Shown: piece by piece, positions 1 to 11,345 of the stretch | Layout: each line of letters begins with the position of its first letter | Numbering within the stretch: the first letter of the stretch is position 1 | NCBI GenBank assembly: GCA_035610365.1 | Contig: CM069437.1 | Coordinates: 55,886,093 to 55,950,092 of the forward strand | Direction of reading: 5' to 3' | Source of the DNA: Aquatica leii | Lineage: Eukaryota > Arthropoda > Insecta > Coleoptera > Lampyridae | Length of the DNA: 64,000 nucleotides | The notes under the pieces: generated by a model | What the model was told of the DNA's origin: nothing | The model's input: only the letters and a program-made list of their open reading frames with translations | Databases searched by the model: none | Position numbers and translations under genes: made by a program

Positions 1-289
1 ACTCTCAATTGCTTTATTAATATAATATAATCTATAGAAATGTATTATCACAAGTAGTGCATTAAACATTGAATTAATATTTATTAGAAATTTATTATAA
101 CAATGCATATTTTTATTTCGAATGTTTGAGCTATACTTCATACTTTAAATATTAGAAACGATACATAATGTGGAACTGTAATAATCTGCCTTACTATAAT
201 CCAAAAATGATTACCTTTGTGATTGATTATAATAATATTAGTAATAATTAGAGCAAGGATAGTTATACACTATAAAATGCAAAAATATG
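1..289. other. AT-rich DNA, nothing recognised
   Basis: No open frame, RNA gene or clear repeat unit was seen. It leads directly into the large foldback structure. Confidence 0.5.
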
Positions 290-364
290 CATGGCATTTA
301 TGAACGTAAAATGTGCACTTAAATATGGAACGTCGTTTTACTTTTTATTGCCCGTTTTTATACG

Positions 365-890
365 TAACTTATAAAATAACTTCTTGTGCATATTAAAAAT
401 GTTTGTTAGAATTTAAATGTTGCTTTAAAAATTTTCGCGTAGTATATTGTAATTTGATTTAAAATGTTACTTGAATAAAAATAAATGTTAAAATTAAAGT
501 ATGTAACATTATAAATACTCGAATTTGCACGAATAAATTAAAATGCTACAATAACTTTTAGCAACTAACATTTTAAATGATACAATTAAAATGTTAGTTG
601 ATAATTTTAATTGGTCGCTTCAATCGGTGGCGTCATTTAGAACTACAATGTGCATGTATTTCCTTATACTGAAATAGTTTCAAAAGCTACCACCGATCAC
701 AGCGACGAATTAAAATTATCCACTAACATTTTAATTCTAGCATTTGAAATGTAAGTTGTCAAAAAGTAGTCTAGCATTTATATTCATTCATAAAAATTAA
801 TTGATTTCTAATGTTACTTCATTTATTTTCAACGTATATTTTTATTCAAGTAACATTTTAAATCAACTAACAGTTAAAAACACCAAGTTT
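365..890. repeat. Second palindrome nested in left arm of the large foldback
   Basis: Reverse-complementary arms are centred near 660. The inner stems 613-632 and 688-707 (GGTCGCTTCAATCGGTGGCG against TACCACCGATCACAGCGACG) are followed outward by matching AT-rich arms that share GATTTAAAATGTTACTTGAA near 457 and its complement near 840-860. The large foldback's left arm resumes after it, so this looks like a later insertion of a related foldback unit. It shares the arm motif GTTGATAATTTTAATT with the outer element, which suggests one family. No coding capacity. Confidence 0.7.
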
Positions 891-1300
891 TTTAAACCAA
901 CATTTTAAATGTGGTAAAAATCAATAACATACATTTCAATTAAATCTTTTAGTTACTTTATTGTTTTACTATTGAGTACTAAATTTGTTTTGCTACAATT
1001 TTAAACAAACTTCAGTTTTTATTAAGTTTATTTTCATGTTTGTCTACTTATTTTAATACAATAAAACTGTTTGTTAAACAAATTTAACACATTTAAATTG
1101 TTAGCTGAAACGTATTTAGTAATGCAATACATTTTGCTCAAAATTTTCTAACAGTCATATTAAACACATTAATTTAAACTGAGAAATAAAGTATATGAAC
1201 AAACATTTTATTTCATGTAACACTTTTTATTAAACACACAAAAAAATAACAATCATTTAAATTGTAGAATTAAAATGCATGTCGAATTAAAATGTTACAT

Positions 1301-1650
1301 GAATTAAAATGTTTGTTGATAATTTTAATTCTTCAATTTTAAATCAAGAATTAAAGTTAAGATAAACATATTAATTCTGAATTAAAATGTTTGTTGATAA
1401 TTTTAATTCTTCAATTTTAAATCAAGAATTAATTTTAGCAACAAACATATTAATTCTGAATTAAAATGTTTGTTGATAATTTTAATTCTTCAATTTTAAA
1501 TCAAGAATTAAAGTTAAGATAAACATATTAATTCTGAATTAAAATGTTTGTTGATAATTTTAATTCTTCAATTTTAAATCAAGAATTAATTTTAGCAACA
1601 AACATATTAATTCTGAATTAAAATGTTTGTTGATAATTTTAATTCTTCAA
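1301..1650 (+). repeat. Tandem repeat with alternating 78/79-bp units
   Basis: Units beginning GAATTAAAATGTTTGTTGAT start at 1301, 1379, 1458, 1536 and 1615, giving spacings of 78, 79, 78 and 79. Odd units contain AAAGTTAAGATAAACATA and even units contain AATTTTAGCAACAAACATA, so the array is a dimer of about 157 bp. Inverted copies of the same unit are present, in smaller number, at about 1758-1955 in the right arm of the foldback. Confidence 0.85.
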
Positions 1651-2330
1651 TTTTAATTGGCGCTGTAGGTTGCGGAAGTTGTGAGTACTCTAACCAAACT
1701 ATAGTACAAGTTTACCACTGGTTAGAGTACTCACAACCTCCGCAACCTACAGCGCCAATTAAAACTGAAGAATTAAAATTATCAACAAACATTTTAATTC
1801 AGAATTAATATGTTTGTTGCAAAAATTCATTCTTGATTTAAAATTGAAGAATTAAAATTATCAACAAACATTTTAATTCAGAATTAATTTGTTTGTTGGT
1901 AATTTTGTTCTTGATTTAAAATTGAAGAATTAAAATTATCAACAAACATTTTAATTCATGTAACATTTTAATTCGACATGCATTTTAATTCTACAATTTA
2001 AATGATTCTTATTTTTTGTTTTTTATATAAAAAATGTTACATGAATTAAAATGTTTGTTCATATACTTTTTTTCTCAGTTTAAATTAAAGTTTTTAATAT
2101 CATTGTTAGAAATTTTGAGCAAAATGTATTGCATCAGTAAATATGTTTTTATTTAACAATTTAAATGTGTTAAATTTGTTCAACAAACCATTTAAATGTA
2201 CTAAAATAAATAGACAAACATAAAAATGAACTTAATCAAAATTGAAGTTTGTTTGAATGCAACGGAATTAAATTTAGTAATAAAAAACAACACGGCGTTC
2301 CATACTTAAATGTGCAGTTAAAACACTAAT

Positions 2331-2839
2331 TGCAGTAAATATTAACGGATTATTTGCCTAAGGTTAGATAAACTGACAAGAAAAATCACAACACTGAAAC
2401 TGAACATATATTTAAATATAAGAATAGAGTTAAAACAAAAAATCTATAATTTAATTTAAACATTTCATAATTAATAATTTTTTTTTAAATTTTCAAATAA
2501 AATTCCCTGCCTCCTATCGTTTCAAATTTATTTATATTCAGAGAAATTTCTTTCAATATCACAGGATAATATTGGAGCAAATGTAAATTTTGCAATTTCA
2601 CTAATTTTATGGTTATCTGTTGCACAATGATTTAATTTTTTATTGTAGTTCTTTCGATCCGCTATTCTTCTGTAAAATGGAAGAAAAATTTTTTTTAACT
2701 TTAGATGCTACAACTTTTAAATTTTCATTTAACAATACGCATAAAGTGTGTTTTTATAAAAGTCAACTATTCTCGAATTCTTTTCTTCTTAAACATTTCT
2801 TGGGCAGTTTTAATAGCCTTAGCTTCAGAAGCATCTAAA
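2331..2839. other. AT-rich DNA without recognised gene
   Basis: Short overlapping frames near 2620-2960 are low-complexity and do not resemble any family I know. Part may be a very degraded extension of the gypsy gag-like fragment that follows. Confidence 0.4.
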
Positions 2840-3000
2840 CTATTGATAACGGTGAAACGGGACATAGACGTTGAAGAACGAACCCGAACCATGTGGTTTA
2901 TTATCTGCAATTCTTTCTCTTCGACTTTGGTTTCTACATGTTTTTTCTATCGACGTCTCTGATTTTTCGTCTTCTATAATTGGATTTGTTTGCAACTTGA
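2840..3000 (-). pseudogene. Fragment similar to the gag spacer at 11180-11290
   Basis: The plus strand shares the string TGTGGTTTATTATCTGC and flanking sequence (GTTGAAGAAC before it, TTTCTCTT after it) with 11186-11250, where the minus strand encodes part of a decayed gypsy Gag. The dispersed repeat at 3266-3995 lies next to it just as the related repeat at 12252-13121 lies upstream of that gag. I infer a second, much more degraded copy of the same element. No usable frame remains. Confidence 0.4.
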
Positions 3001-3265
3001 TTCAAAGAATGATCATGTTGTCACCACATCGGTTAATTAATTTTTGTTATTTTATAATAACTTTTCTATTAGTTCGTTATTATTAACTGTATATATTACA
3101 ACTGTTTTAATCAAATCTTCAAACTTAAACTTACTGGTTTAGCCTTTTAGTACCGTCGCTAATTGCTGAGTATGTAAACTTTGTTAGATAATTGTAAAAA
3201 TTTGTAACGCCCGTATGATAAATTCTCTTGAAGCATAAAGTGTAATTTTTTTTCTAACTGGCCTT

Positions 3266-3995
3266 CAGGGACCCCCAATCAAACCGTTAAAGTACTAAGG
3301 TACACGCCAATCTTACTGAGATACATCGATCTACCAATTTCATAAACTTAAAAAAATGTATTTATGTCACAATCTATACTTGAGAAATAATTATTATTGA
3401 AAAAATTATTTGTACATATATAAATTACATTACAGTTCATTTATTAATTAATTTTAATAAATGTAATAAGCACTTGCATTATGTGTTATACATAGTCTAC
3501 ATATTTGAAAAATATCAAAATATTTTTTTTAAAAGCTGCAGTATACTATATATCATTTTGTGTCATCTAGTTTAAAGCAAAATAGTATTTGGTAAATGCC
3601 AATAGATGACGCCGTAGACATAAAATATTATATATTTTTAAGTACGATTTTGATTGTTTGCCTTGTCTAATTTTTATATCTATGGATTACACGTTCTCAA
3701 TAAAACCGTTTTAAATATTATCAGTAAATTACTTAAAGATTGCAAAAATATTTGATTGTGATTTACACAATCCATGTTTTACAAACAAAATGGTAAGAAA
3801 TGAATGATTTTGATGATATATAACATTTGAGCTAGCTATTTTACTACGTAGTTCTAATTAACTGAATTAATTAATAATTAAATTAACTAGAACACACAAA
3901 ACAAAAAACTTTTCAGCTACTAAAGTGCCGTTGACTGCATTTTCAGTAGCTCAAAAAACAATAATCGCAATTCTTACATTATCTTTCTTTCATTT
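3266..3995. repeat. Dispersed direct repeat, copy A
   Basis: Collinear with 12252-13121. Shared strings include ATCTACCAATTTCATAAA (ATCGGTCTACC in copy B), ATTTGTACATATATAA, GCCAATAGATGAC (GCCGATAGATGAC), TGATGATATATAACATTTGA and CAAAAAACAATAATCGCA. In both places a gag-like fragment lies to the left, so it could be the 5' part (LTR or leader) of an old minus-strand gypsy element. No TG..CA ends could be assigned. Confidence 0.6.
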
Positions 3996-4369
3996 GTCTT
4001 TGTCTTGTTATTTCTTTTTCAGTTTTATTTTAATACTATTCTGTATTTGTGGTTCAACAATTTTTATTCGATTTTCGATTATGTGTTCTAATTTCCGTAA
4101 ACTTTGTTAATTTCTTTTATTAAGCGCACTAAAATCGTGGGTTTTTAATTTTTTTTGTAGCCCTTTTTAATTAATTGCATAACAAACTACATTAAAATAT
4201 AAAAAAAATATATCATTTTAACAGTTCGATACCAAAAGAGTTAACCACTTTTGTTTTGAACCAAACTGAGAGCAGGAAGATATTATCAAACGAGTTAAAA
4301 CACAACTAAGATCCGTTTTACATATTTAGTTTTTAATTTATGGTCTAGACAAAAACGTATTTGTAGCAG
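3996..4369. other. AT-rich DNA without recognised gene
   Basis: No repeat or coding similarity was recognised between the dispersed repeat and the candidate inverted-repeat element. Confidence 0.4.
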
Positions 4370-4912
4370 AACTTTTCTACCACCAGTGGAGCAAGCGAGC
4401 TTCGGAAGAAACTTCGGCGCCAGCGGCGAATTTACGGGAGGAGTTATGCAGTTGGTGCTGTCTCTAGACGCTATGTCACATTAATTATATTAACTAAAAT
4501 TAACAACATTTACTTTTTGAACGTTATACTAAGCCTGTTTAGCGCAACACATCACCTGCATACAATCCGAACACTTATCGCAAATACAACAGAATATCAT
4601 CCAATATACAATGCATATATTAACTCTAGATATACCGCCTTAATAAAAAACATTTACAAACAAGTTAACTACATATTTTTTTTAAATTAAACACCTGTGT
4701 TCTCTGTAATCTGCCCAAAGGCAATAAACAGATATTTTTTCACTTGGAGCGTTGCTTGGAGCCATGTTTAAATGGCTAGCGTTACATTGTTATCTTACAT
4801 TAAAGAAACAATTATTTAATTATAACAACTTAATGTTAGTTTTAACCTAAAATCAAGTAATAAAAATAAAAATAATATAAAAATATAAATTAGTACGGAG
4901 GGTAGAAAAGTT
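4370..4912. mobile_element. Candidate short inverted-repeat element (MITE-like)
   Basis: AACTTTTCTACC at 4370-4381 is matched by a perfect inverted copy, GGTAGAAAAGTT, at 4901-4912. The interior has no open frame. Just inside the left end there is a GC-richer stretch (GGCGCCAGCGGCG). No target duplication is evident, so the ends are tentative. Confidence 0.35.
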
Positions 4913-5080
4913 GTCATTATTATAGTTTTCTATATTATCATACGTGGTATTTTTACCACAGGATGGCGTTCCAAAAACATTTTAAATATAAAAATAAATT
5001 AACAAATTAAGATTTCAAATGAATGTTACAATTCTAGTTAACAACAAAATAAATAAATATGTATAATTTACATTAAAGTA

Positions 5081-7704
5081 TTATTTATACTGTATATCTA
5101 AAGGACTGCATCGTTTTAGTCGACGATGCGATTGACTGTTATCCAGTAGATTTACGGCATGAAGATTAGGATGAATTTCTAGTCTACTCAGGTATTTTTC
5201 GCTAAGTATTTTTGCCACTTGCTGAACATACGGCAGTTGGAGATCCTGATGAAGAGACTTATTTGTAATAAACCACGGTGCGTTGGTTATCGTTCGAATA
5301 GTTTTTGATTGAAATCTTTGCAATATTTCTATATTAGAAACACTCGCGGTTCCCCATAGTTCTACACCATACGTCCATACCGGTCACATAAACACCTTAT
5401 AAATAAGAATTTTGTTTCGTAAAGAAAGGTCAGATTTTTTTCCAATTAACCACATGAGTTTAGAGTATAGAATTCCTAGTTGCTTTCTTTTAGTAAATAT
5501 ATGATGTTTCCAAGTTAGACGCTGATCAAGATGCATACCTAGATATTTTACAGTCTCTGCTATTGGTAGTACTTTCTTATTTAAGGTGACACTTGGGCAG
5601 GTTTCTTTACGGAGGGTAAATGTGACATGTCGTGATTTGCTTTTATTGATTTGTATTCGCCATTTTGTACACCATAGTTGTATTTCATTAAGCGCTATTT
5701 GTAATTTTGCAGAAGCACGTTTGGCCAGAGCACTTGTTGCCAGTATGGCAGTGTCATCAGCAAAGGTAGCAATAGTTGTTCTTTCTGTGGTTGGGAAATC
5801 TGACGTGTAAATAAGATAGAGAATTGGGCCTAGAACACTACCCTGTGGAACCCCAGATTGAATTGAGTACATTTCTGAGGTTTCGTTTTGGTGCTTAACT
5901 ATAAAATACCTTTCTGTTAAATATGATTTTAAAATTTGATAATAAGGAGCAGGTAACTTGTATTTTAATTTGTATAGTAATCCCTCATGCCAGGCTTTAT
6001 CAAACGCTTGACTAACGTCAAAAAAACATGCCGAACAATACTTTTTGTGTTGAAATGCTTTATTTATAGTGTCGACTATTCTGTGTACCTGTTCGATTGT
6101 GGAATGATGTTCTCGAAACCCAAATTGATGATCAGGTATGATATTTAATTTTTCTAACTGGAGCTTTAGTCTTTTCAAGAAAAGTTTTTCGAACAGTTTT
6201 GACAACGTTGGTAGCAAGCTTATAGGTCGGTATGACGATAGTTCTTCTGACGGTTTTCCTGGCTTTGGAATAAGAATAGTTATCGACACTTTCCATTGGG
6301 ATGGAAAATGACCGAGTCTTAGAACAGCATTATATATGTGGGTAAGTGTAACAAGAGCTTCATCAGGCTAGTTTTTAATTACTTTTCCAGTTATAAGGTC
6401 ATAACCAGGCGCTTTTCTTGTATTTAAGTCTTCTATAATAGTTTGCTTTACTTCTGTTAGTTTTATTTGTTTTACAGGTAGTGACATTTGGTAAGGTGAT
6501 TTTAAATAAGACCTAATAGTATTTTCTGATACCAAAGGTATCTGTTCTAGTCCAAGTTCTGTCAGATTTTCTTATTGGTGGTATATATTCTTGCGTTTTC
6601 TTAAGCTTTGCTGTCGCTTTCCAAAAAGAATATTCTGTCGCTTGCGTTGGTGTTAATCTTTGAAGGTAGCTTTGAATTGCTTCATTTCTTTCCACCATCA
6701 ATAACTTTTTAAGTTTTTTTACTGCTCTATTAATTTTTTGCTTATCTTGAGGAGCTCTTGAAACCATCCATATCTTTCTTAGTTTTCTTTTTTTGATTAA
6801 TGCTATTTTTGTTGAAGTAGAGCAATTTTGTTGTTTTATGAACAACTCTTCGTTGGAAGTTGATTTCCAGGCAGTTTGTTGGATTGCTGTTATTAAATAT
6901 TCTACTGCATCATCTATTTCTTTAGTAGTTTTTAGTGAAGTTTTAAGGTCTATTTTTTCTTTGAGCAATTTTCTAAACATTTACCAGTTAGTTTTTTTAT
7001 TGACAAGATACAGTGGTTTTGATTTAATAATTATAGTTGAGTTATACGTATTTATTATTGGCGAGTGATCTGAAGACAAATCAAAGTTTTGTTCTGCTTG
7101 TAAATAATGTTCAGGTATGCCTTTGGCGATACAAAAATCTATGACGTCAGGAATTTTTTTCCTATCACTCAGCCAATAAGTGGGTTTACCAGTAGACAGG
7201 GCTATAAGATTGTTTTTTTCTATAGATTTAACTAATTCACGACCTTTAGGGGTTGTTAATCGTGATCCTCATCTTAAGTGCTTGGCGTTGTAATCTCCAC
7301 CGGCTAGAAATCTATTTCCTAAAGTAGTGTAGAATTCTGTGAACTGTTCTTCTTTAATTGTATGTCGTGGAGGCCAATACATTCCTGTAACAGTTACTGG
7401 TCCATACTTGTCTTGGATGACAATAGTTGTTGCTTGAATATATTCAGTCTGAAACTTTTTTGCTTCGTAGTGTTTTATGGAGCTTTTAATAATGACAGCG
7501 CTACCGCCGTGTGCTCTTTCGTCCGGATGTTTTGTGTCATATACTTGGTAATTTTTAATTTTAAAGTAACTACGATTTGTAAAATGAGTTTCTGATATCA
7601 ATGCAATATCGATATCATGAAGTTTTAAAAAAGGTATTTATTTCTGGCCTGTGGTTACTTAGACCATTAGCATTCCGTAGTACTATTTTAAGTTGTGAAC
7701 TCAT
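5081..7704 (-). pseudogene. Jockey-type LINE ORF2 (endonuclease + reverse transcriptase), decayed
   Basis: On the minus strand the frame starts with ATG at 7704-7702 (MSSQLKIVLRNANGL) and runs, with frameshifts and stops, to about 5081. Domains in order: an APE-type endonuclease (7269-7704) with ISETHF, a Y-WPPRH motif and GGDYNAKH; a linker (6513-6980); a reverse transcriptase (5384-6289) with RPISLLPTLSKLFEKL, QFGFREHHST, a D-AFDKAWH motif, SGVPQGSVLGPILY and the catalytic FADD; and a C-terminal piece (5081-5323) ending LDIQYK. This order and these motifs are typical of the Jockey group. Breaks lie near 7620 (a short insertion in a poly-A run), 6981-7268, 6290-6512 and 5324-5383, so it is inactive. 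There is no RNase H domain. Confidence 0.9.
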
Positions 7705-7835
7705 TAATCAAGTTTATCCAGCAGTTTGGTAACAATGTTTAAGAGTGTGTCCATGCGTTGAGCCATCTGCTCAAATAACGTTTCCAATCTGAAGATTCTA
7801 TCTTCTGAATCTTGGCTTTTTAAGACTGTTACTGT
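7705..7835 (-). pseudogene. C-terminal tail of the same LINE's ORF1
   Basis: Reading the minus strand from about 7833 to 7701 gives about 43 residues of Glu/Leu-rich sequence (EDRIFRLETLFEQMAQRMDT ... LLDKLD). It ends at TAA, which overlaps the ORF2 start as TAATG at 7705-7701. The tail looks like a short coiled coil. Homology to the element stops near 7835, so the LINE is 5'-truncated there. The 5' truncation and the stop/start overlap are both usual for non-LTR elements. Confidence 0.65.
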
Positions 7836-8215
7836 AAGTTAGCTACATATGAAAATAATACATTTCAACAAAGGGTTGTGACATGAAGACCGATCTCACC
7901 CAAATAATTTACTACAACAATTGAAAATGTCTTGTTTTGAATTTTTTATTGCATTCCATATATCTCATTGCAGTGCAGTACAGTAATAAGTCATTCAAAG
8001 TTTATCGTATTCATGAAATATAGATTACTTATTAAAAAAAATTAAACAAAACATTTTGCAACTACACAAAAAACTATTTTTAAATGTTTCAATTCTCAGT
8101 TCATATCTTACAGTAGGTCCAAGAAGATATTCCCTAGCGGTACCATCTAAATTAAAAATCAAATTTGATTCTAGCTAGTAAAAAAATATTTACATGTTTA
8201 CTGTTTTCATTTGAT
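7836..8215. other. Spacer, probably 3' flank of the Tc1 element
   Basis: AT-rich with no open frame. It lies immediately beyond the C-terminus of the minus-strand Tc1 transposase remnant, so it probably holds that element's end. I could not identify its terminal inverted repeat. Confidence 0.35.
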
Positions 8216-9181
8216 TTAAATATACAATTGCTAATAATGATCTTCTTGATTGTCGATGCATTCTTGCAGTCGTCTAGGCATTGATGCTACAAGAACGCAT
8301 AAGTAATCATCACTAATCGTCTACCAACGGTAAAACATTCAGGTTCTTTTGCTGTACCCAGTTTTCTACCAACTTAGATGTATGTATAGAGGCATTATCC
8401 TTAAAGAATAAACAAAATTAATAATGACAGCTAAAAAAACCATAATTAGCTTATATTCTAACTTTAAGTATTAAGGAAAGTCACCTGTTGATTTATTCGT
8501 TCTCCGGATACAAAATTTCCACAGAAAATGCATAACGTTGTTTAAAATATCTAAGTAGCCTACTGTATTAAAACGACCTTCAATTACCCAACAAACGCTT
8601 GGGGTCATGAGAACTCACCCAATCTTATACATTTACTGAAAAGTGACCGCTGCACTTTTTAGAGCTTGCGCAATTAATTCCATAACGACTTCTTGGAGGT
8701 TAAAATACGTTTATAGGTGCGTCAATTAAACTTTTAAAACTTTTTTGTCGCTAAAAACAACACGATTTCAAAAATTTAGCCATTCATTAACGTAACGTCA
8801 TGCAAATTCCAGACGCCTTCTTTTATTGTCTTCGCTAAGAATTTTTTTTAGTTTGATACTTTTTTATTCCAGCCTCTTTTAGTCTTGCCCGTGCGGTTAA
8901 CTAACTTTCCGAAAATTCGACGTCGGCTAGAGCAATTCGAAAGATTGTAAAAAGATATATATAACATATGTCACTAAGGCCGCGTTCTGTGCCACCGTAG
9001 ACACTTTTTCTTTGCCACTCCCGACGGTCCTGTTTATCGTGTGCTCGCTATATTACTTAACTCGGATACGTCCTACAGTAGTTCGTGAAATCATAAACAT
9101 TCGAGCAATTGGTTGAACTCTACGACTGCGCGATAACTCCGCGATGATTGGAGCCTTTAAATCAACACTTACTAACTTCAT
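8216..9181 (-). pseudogene. Tc1-like transposase, decayed
   Basis: Minus strand, starting near ATG 9181-9179 (MKLVSVDLKAPIIAEL, then a helix-turn-helix-like stretch SRSRRVQPIARMFMISRTTV). Fragments in several frames then follow the Tc1 order: KRRRLEFA; VVFSDK (normally FSDE, holding the first catalytic Asp); GRFNTVGYLDILNNVM; KDNASIHTS (second catalytic Asp); and a C-terminus SMPRRLQECIDNQ. The motif order and spacing are those of the DD34E Tc1 family. Many stops and frameshifts mean no function is left. A stretch of about 100 bp near 8400-8490 seems to be inserted between the second and third blocks. Confidence 0.85.
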
Positions 9182-10095
9182 GCTATATTTCTACTAAATC
9201 ATAAATAAAACTAAAAATTAAAATTACTCTTACAATAATAAAGGGTAGCGGTAATTCACATTCACAATTCACAGATAATAAATAATAGACCAACCAATTA
9301 AAATTTTGAGACTATAGCACCGACTTAAAAACTAAAAATATTAAATGAATATAAAGATAAAGTACTTTATTGTTTCTACTTAAAACTACAATAAAAACGA
9401 TTATTTATCGTATCATAATAAAGCAGGATATAGGTGACAGGGAAAATACCAATTTTTCTACTAATTTTGCAAAAAAATTGAATGTATTAACGTTATATAA
9501 AAAAATTATTAAACTAAAAAATGCAGAAAAATCTAAAGGACGCAAACATGCATTGACGTACAAAGGAATAAATAGTTCAGCGTTGAAATCAATTTTATTT
9601 ATACACGATAATATTTTGTATAAAAATACAATGCAGCAAATATCTTCCAACTGTTGATAAGTCTGTATAGGCGTGTTAGCAATTATTTAAAACATTTATT
9701 ATAATTGATTTTCTTTGACATTTCGAGCAAAAAAATTTAAAAAACAACTAAAAGTACTTAAACTATAATTAAAACTTAAGTGCAATAGCTTTTATTCACA
9801 ATTTTATTAATAGTTTGTTACATGGGTGTAATATAAAATGTGTTATGGAACTTTTGTTTACATACGAAAATAATTCGTATAAAAATAAAATGCAGTTTAC
9901 TGTTCCAAATCATTCAAAAATAAGAATATATTTTTTTATTTTTTGCGGATTTGACCTTCTAGTATTGTCAATGTTCATTATTTGTTTAATTTGAATTTCT
10001 CAAATAGCATTGCGAACGGCCACGAATGATTGCCGATCGCATTCGCTAACAAGCCTAGTTTACACCGCTAACTATTTCATTTGAGCTAACTAAAA
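9182..10095. other. AT-rich spacer with an unassigned 95-codon frame
   Basis: An open frame at 9370-9657 (+) of 95 codons is rich in Lys, Ile and Asn, resembles nothing I know, and is matched by an open frame on the opposite strand, so it is probably chance. A short imperfect repeat (TTTGTATAAAAATACAATGCAG at 9613 and TTCGTATAAAAATAAAATGCAG at 9874) is present. Confidence 0.35.
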
Positions 10096-10690
10096 TAGCG
10101 TTTTTCACTGAACAAATTTGAATGCACACTAACACCGGGCGAGTTTACTGTGCACTATAATTGTGTTACCGGCAGTGCATTAACATTGCACTTCCAGTGA
10201 AAAATGAAATGCTGAACAGTGCATCATATAATATATAATGGGAGAACTTCTTTATATTGTTACGCTTCCAATTAGTAACGACGGTAACGACGTTGTTACT
10301 TTACAACTTCAGGACCAATCATAACGTACTTTAAAATAATGAGTAAAGTTAAAATGCATTTATCTAGAATTTGTATATATCAAATGTGTTTTTAGCTGAT
10401 AATGTATATACAGTAAATTACTTAAATGAATTAGTATCAAACAATTTTTTACATGTTGAGGATATAGACAACATTCAAATTATTTAAATTCGCCATGTTT
10501 GCACTAGATCTGTTGCACTTGCATCTGTTGTCAGTGCAACAAAATCTGCACTAGTACAGAATCAAGTGCATTTATTAGACCAATGAAAAATAATAAAACT
10601 GAATCAGTACGCATTAAAAATACCAGTGAAAAATAACAGGAACACTCAGTGCGCAAAAGTGCACACTAGAATGACCAGTGAAAAACGCTA
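10096..10690. mobile_element. MITE with TA target duplication
   Basis: GCGTTTTTCACTG at 10098-10110 is repeated in perfect inversion as CAGTGAAAAACGC at 10676-10688, and each end is flanked by TA (10096-10097 and 10689-10690). Inside the ends, further CAGTG/CACTG and GTGCA motifs recur on both sides. There is no open reading frame. A TA duplication fits a Tc1/mariner-mobilised or similar non-autonomous element. Confidence 0.75.
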
Positions 10691-10710
10691 TAAGGTGACC
10701 CATTTTTTGT

Positions 10711-11345
10711 TTAGTTGAGTGTACCTGTAACCCATAATTTATTGCCAATGTATAAAGTTAACTGAATGTATACTGATTTTGAAACTTCTTTATCTAATTG
10801 TAACATGTTAAAATAATTAATCGGAAGTATATTTACTGTGGCGCCTACATCAATGTGACAGATTAATGATTTATTGTTAATGCAAATTATTGTAAACAAC
10901 GAATTACCATCCTTCTCGGGACAACTATTGATGGAACCTATGTAACTTGTTCCATGTCAACATTTACATTATTTGTATTCCTATTCTTATATGCTGCAGC
11001 AAAACGATTTTGTTTTTGGCATTTGCAAAATTTTTTCCCATGCTGAACAAACATCATGTAATCTTAATTCATCAAAATGGTAGCAGATTTCTCTATTTCG
11101 ACTTTCCGACTTTTGGTAACGTTGTGGTTGTTGAATTTGTTCTGTAATTTCTACGGTTGCTGGAGCGACCTCTGCTGCGTATCGCTGGCGTTGAAGAACA
11201 ATCAACCGAACTATGTGGTTTATTATCTGCCACACTTTCTCTTTCTGTAGCTTTTAAATAGTTCTTGAATCTTCTTACTTATAGACGCCAATTCTCTGCC
11301 AGGTTTTCTTCAAAACTCAATGGATTTATTGAATTCTCATTCGTT
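10711..11345 (-). pseudogene. Ty3/gypsy gag and protease remnant
   Basis: Minus strand. About 11345-11250 encodes a Gag start (NPLSFEENLAENWRL ... FKNYLKATE), which matches the common gypsy Gag opening in which an 'ENW' block is followed by an F-x-x-Y-L-x-A-T block. A Ser/Thr/Arg-rich spacer follows. A zinc-knuckle region comes next at about 11095-10985 (CYH ... HDVCSAW, then after a one-base shift CKCQKQNRFAAA). The aspartic protease is at 10711-10900, with HIDVGATVNILP in place of the usual DTGA. Reverse transcriptase is not found downstream, because the MITE and unrelated DNA follow. Frameshifts and stops show it is dead. Confidence 0.7.

Larger units (their letters stand above)
290..2330. 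repeat. Giant imperfect inverted repeat (foldback element)
   Basis: The two halves are reverse complements of each other around a centre near 1707. The innermost arms, 1659-1696 and 1719-1756, differ at only one position and are GC-richer than the rest (GGCGCTGTAGGTTGCGG). Further out, the block around 1105-1180 (TGCAATACATTTTGCTCAAA) matches inverted sequence around 2085-2140. The block around 960-1045 matches 2215-2290. The outermost block near 310-350 (AATATGGAACGTCG) matches CGGCGTTCCATACTTAA near 2293. The left arm is longer because another palindrome (365-890) sits inside it and because it carries more tandem units. No transposase is encoded. The call is a foldback-type or MITE-type element; the family is unknown. 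Confidence 0.8.

Noticed and set aside
1623..1808. 61-codon frame at the apex of the foldback
   Set aside because: It is a translation of the palindrome itself; the second half is encoded by the inverted copy.
9370..9657. 95-codon open frame as a possible gene
   Set aside because: Lys/Ile/Asn-rich composition follows from AT-rich DNA, a frame is open on the opposite strand too, and no family resemblance was seen.
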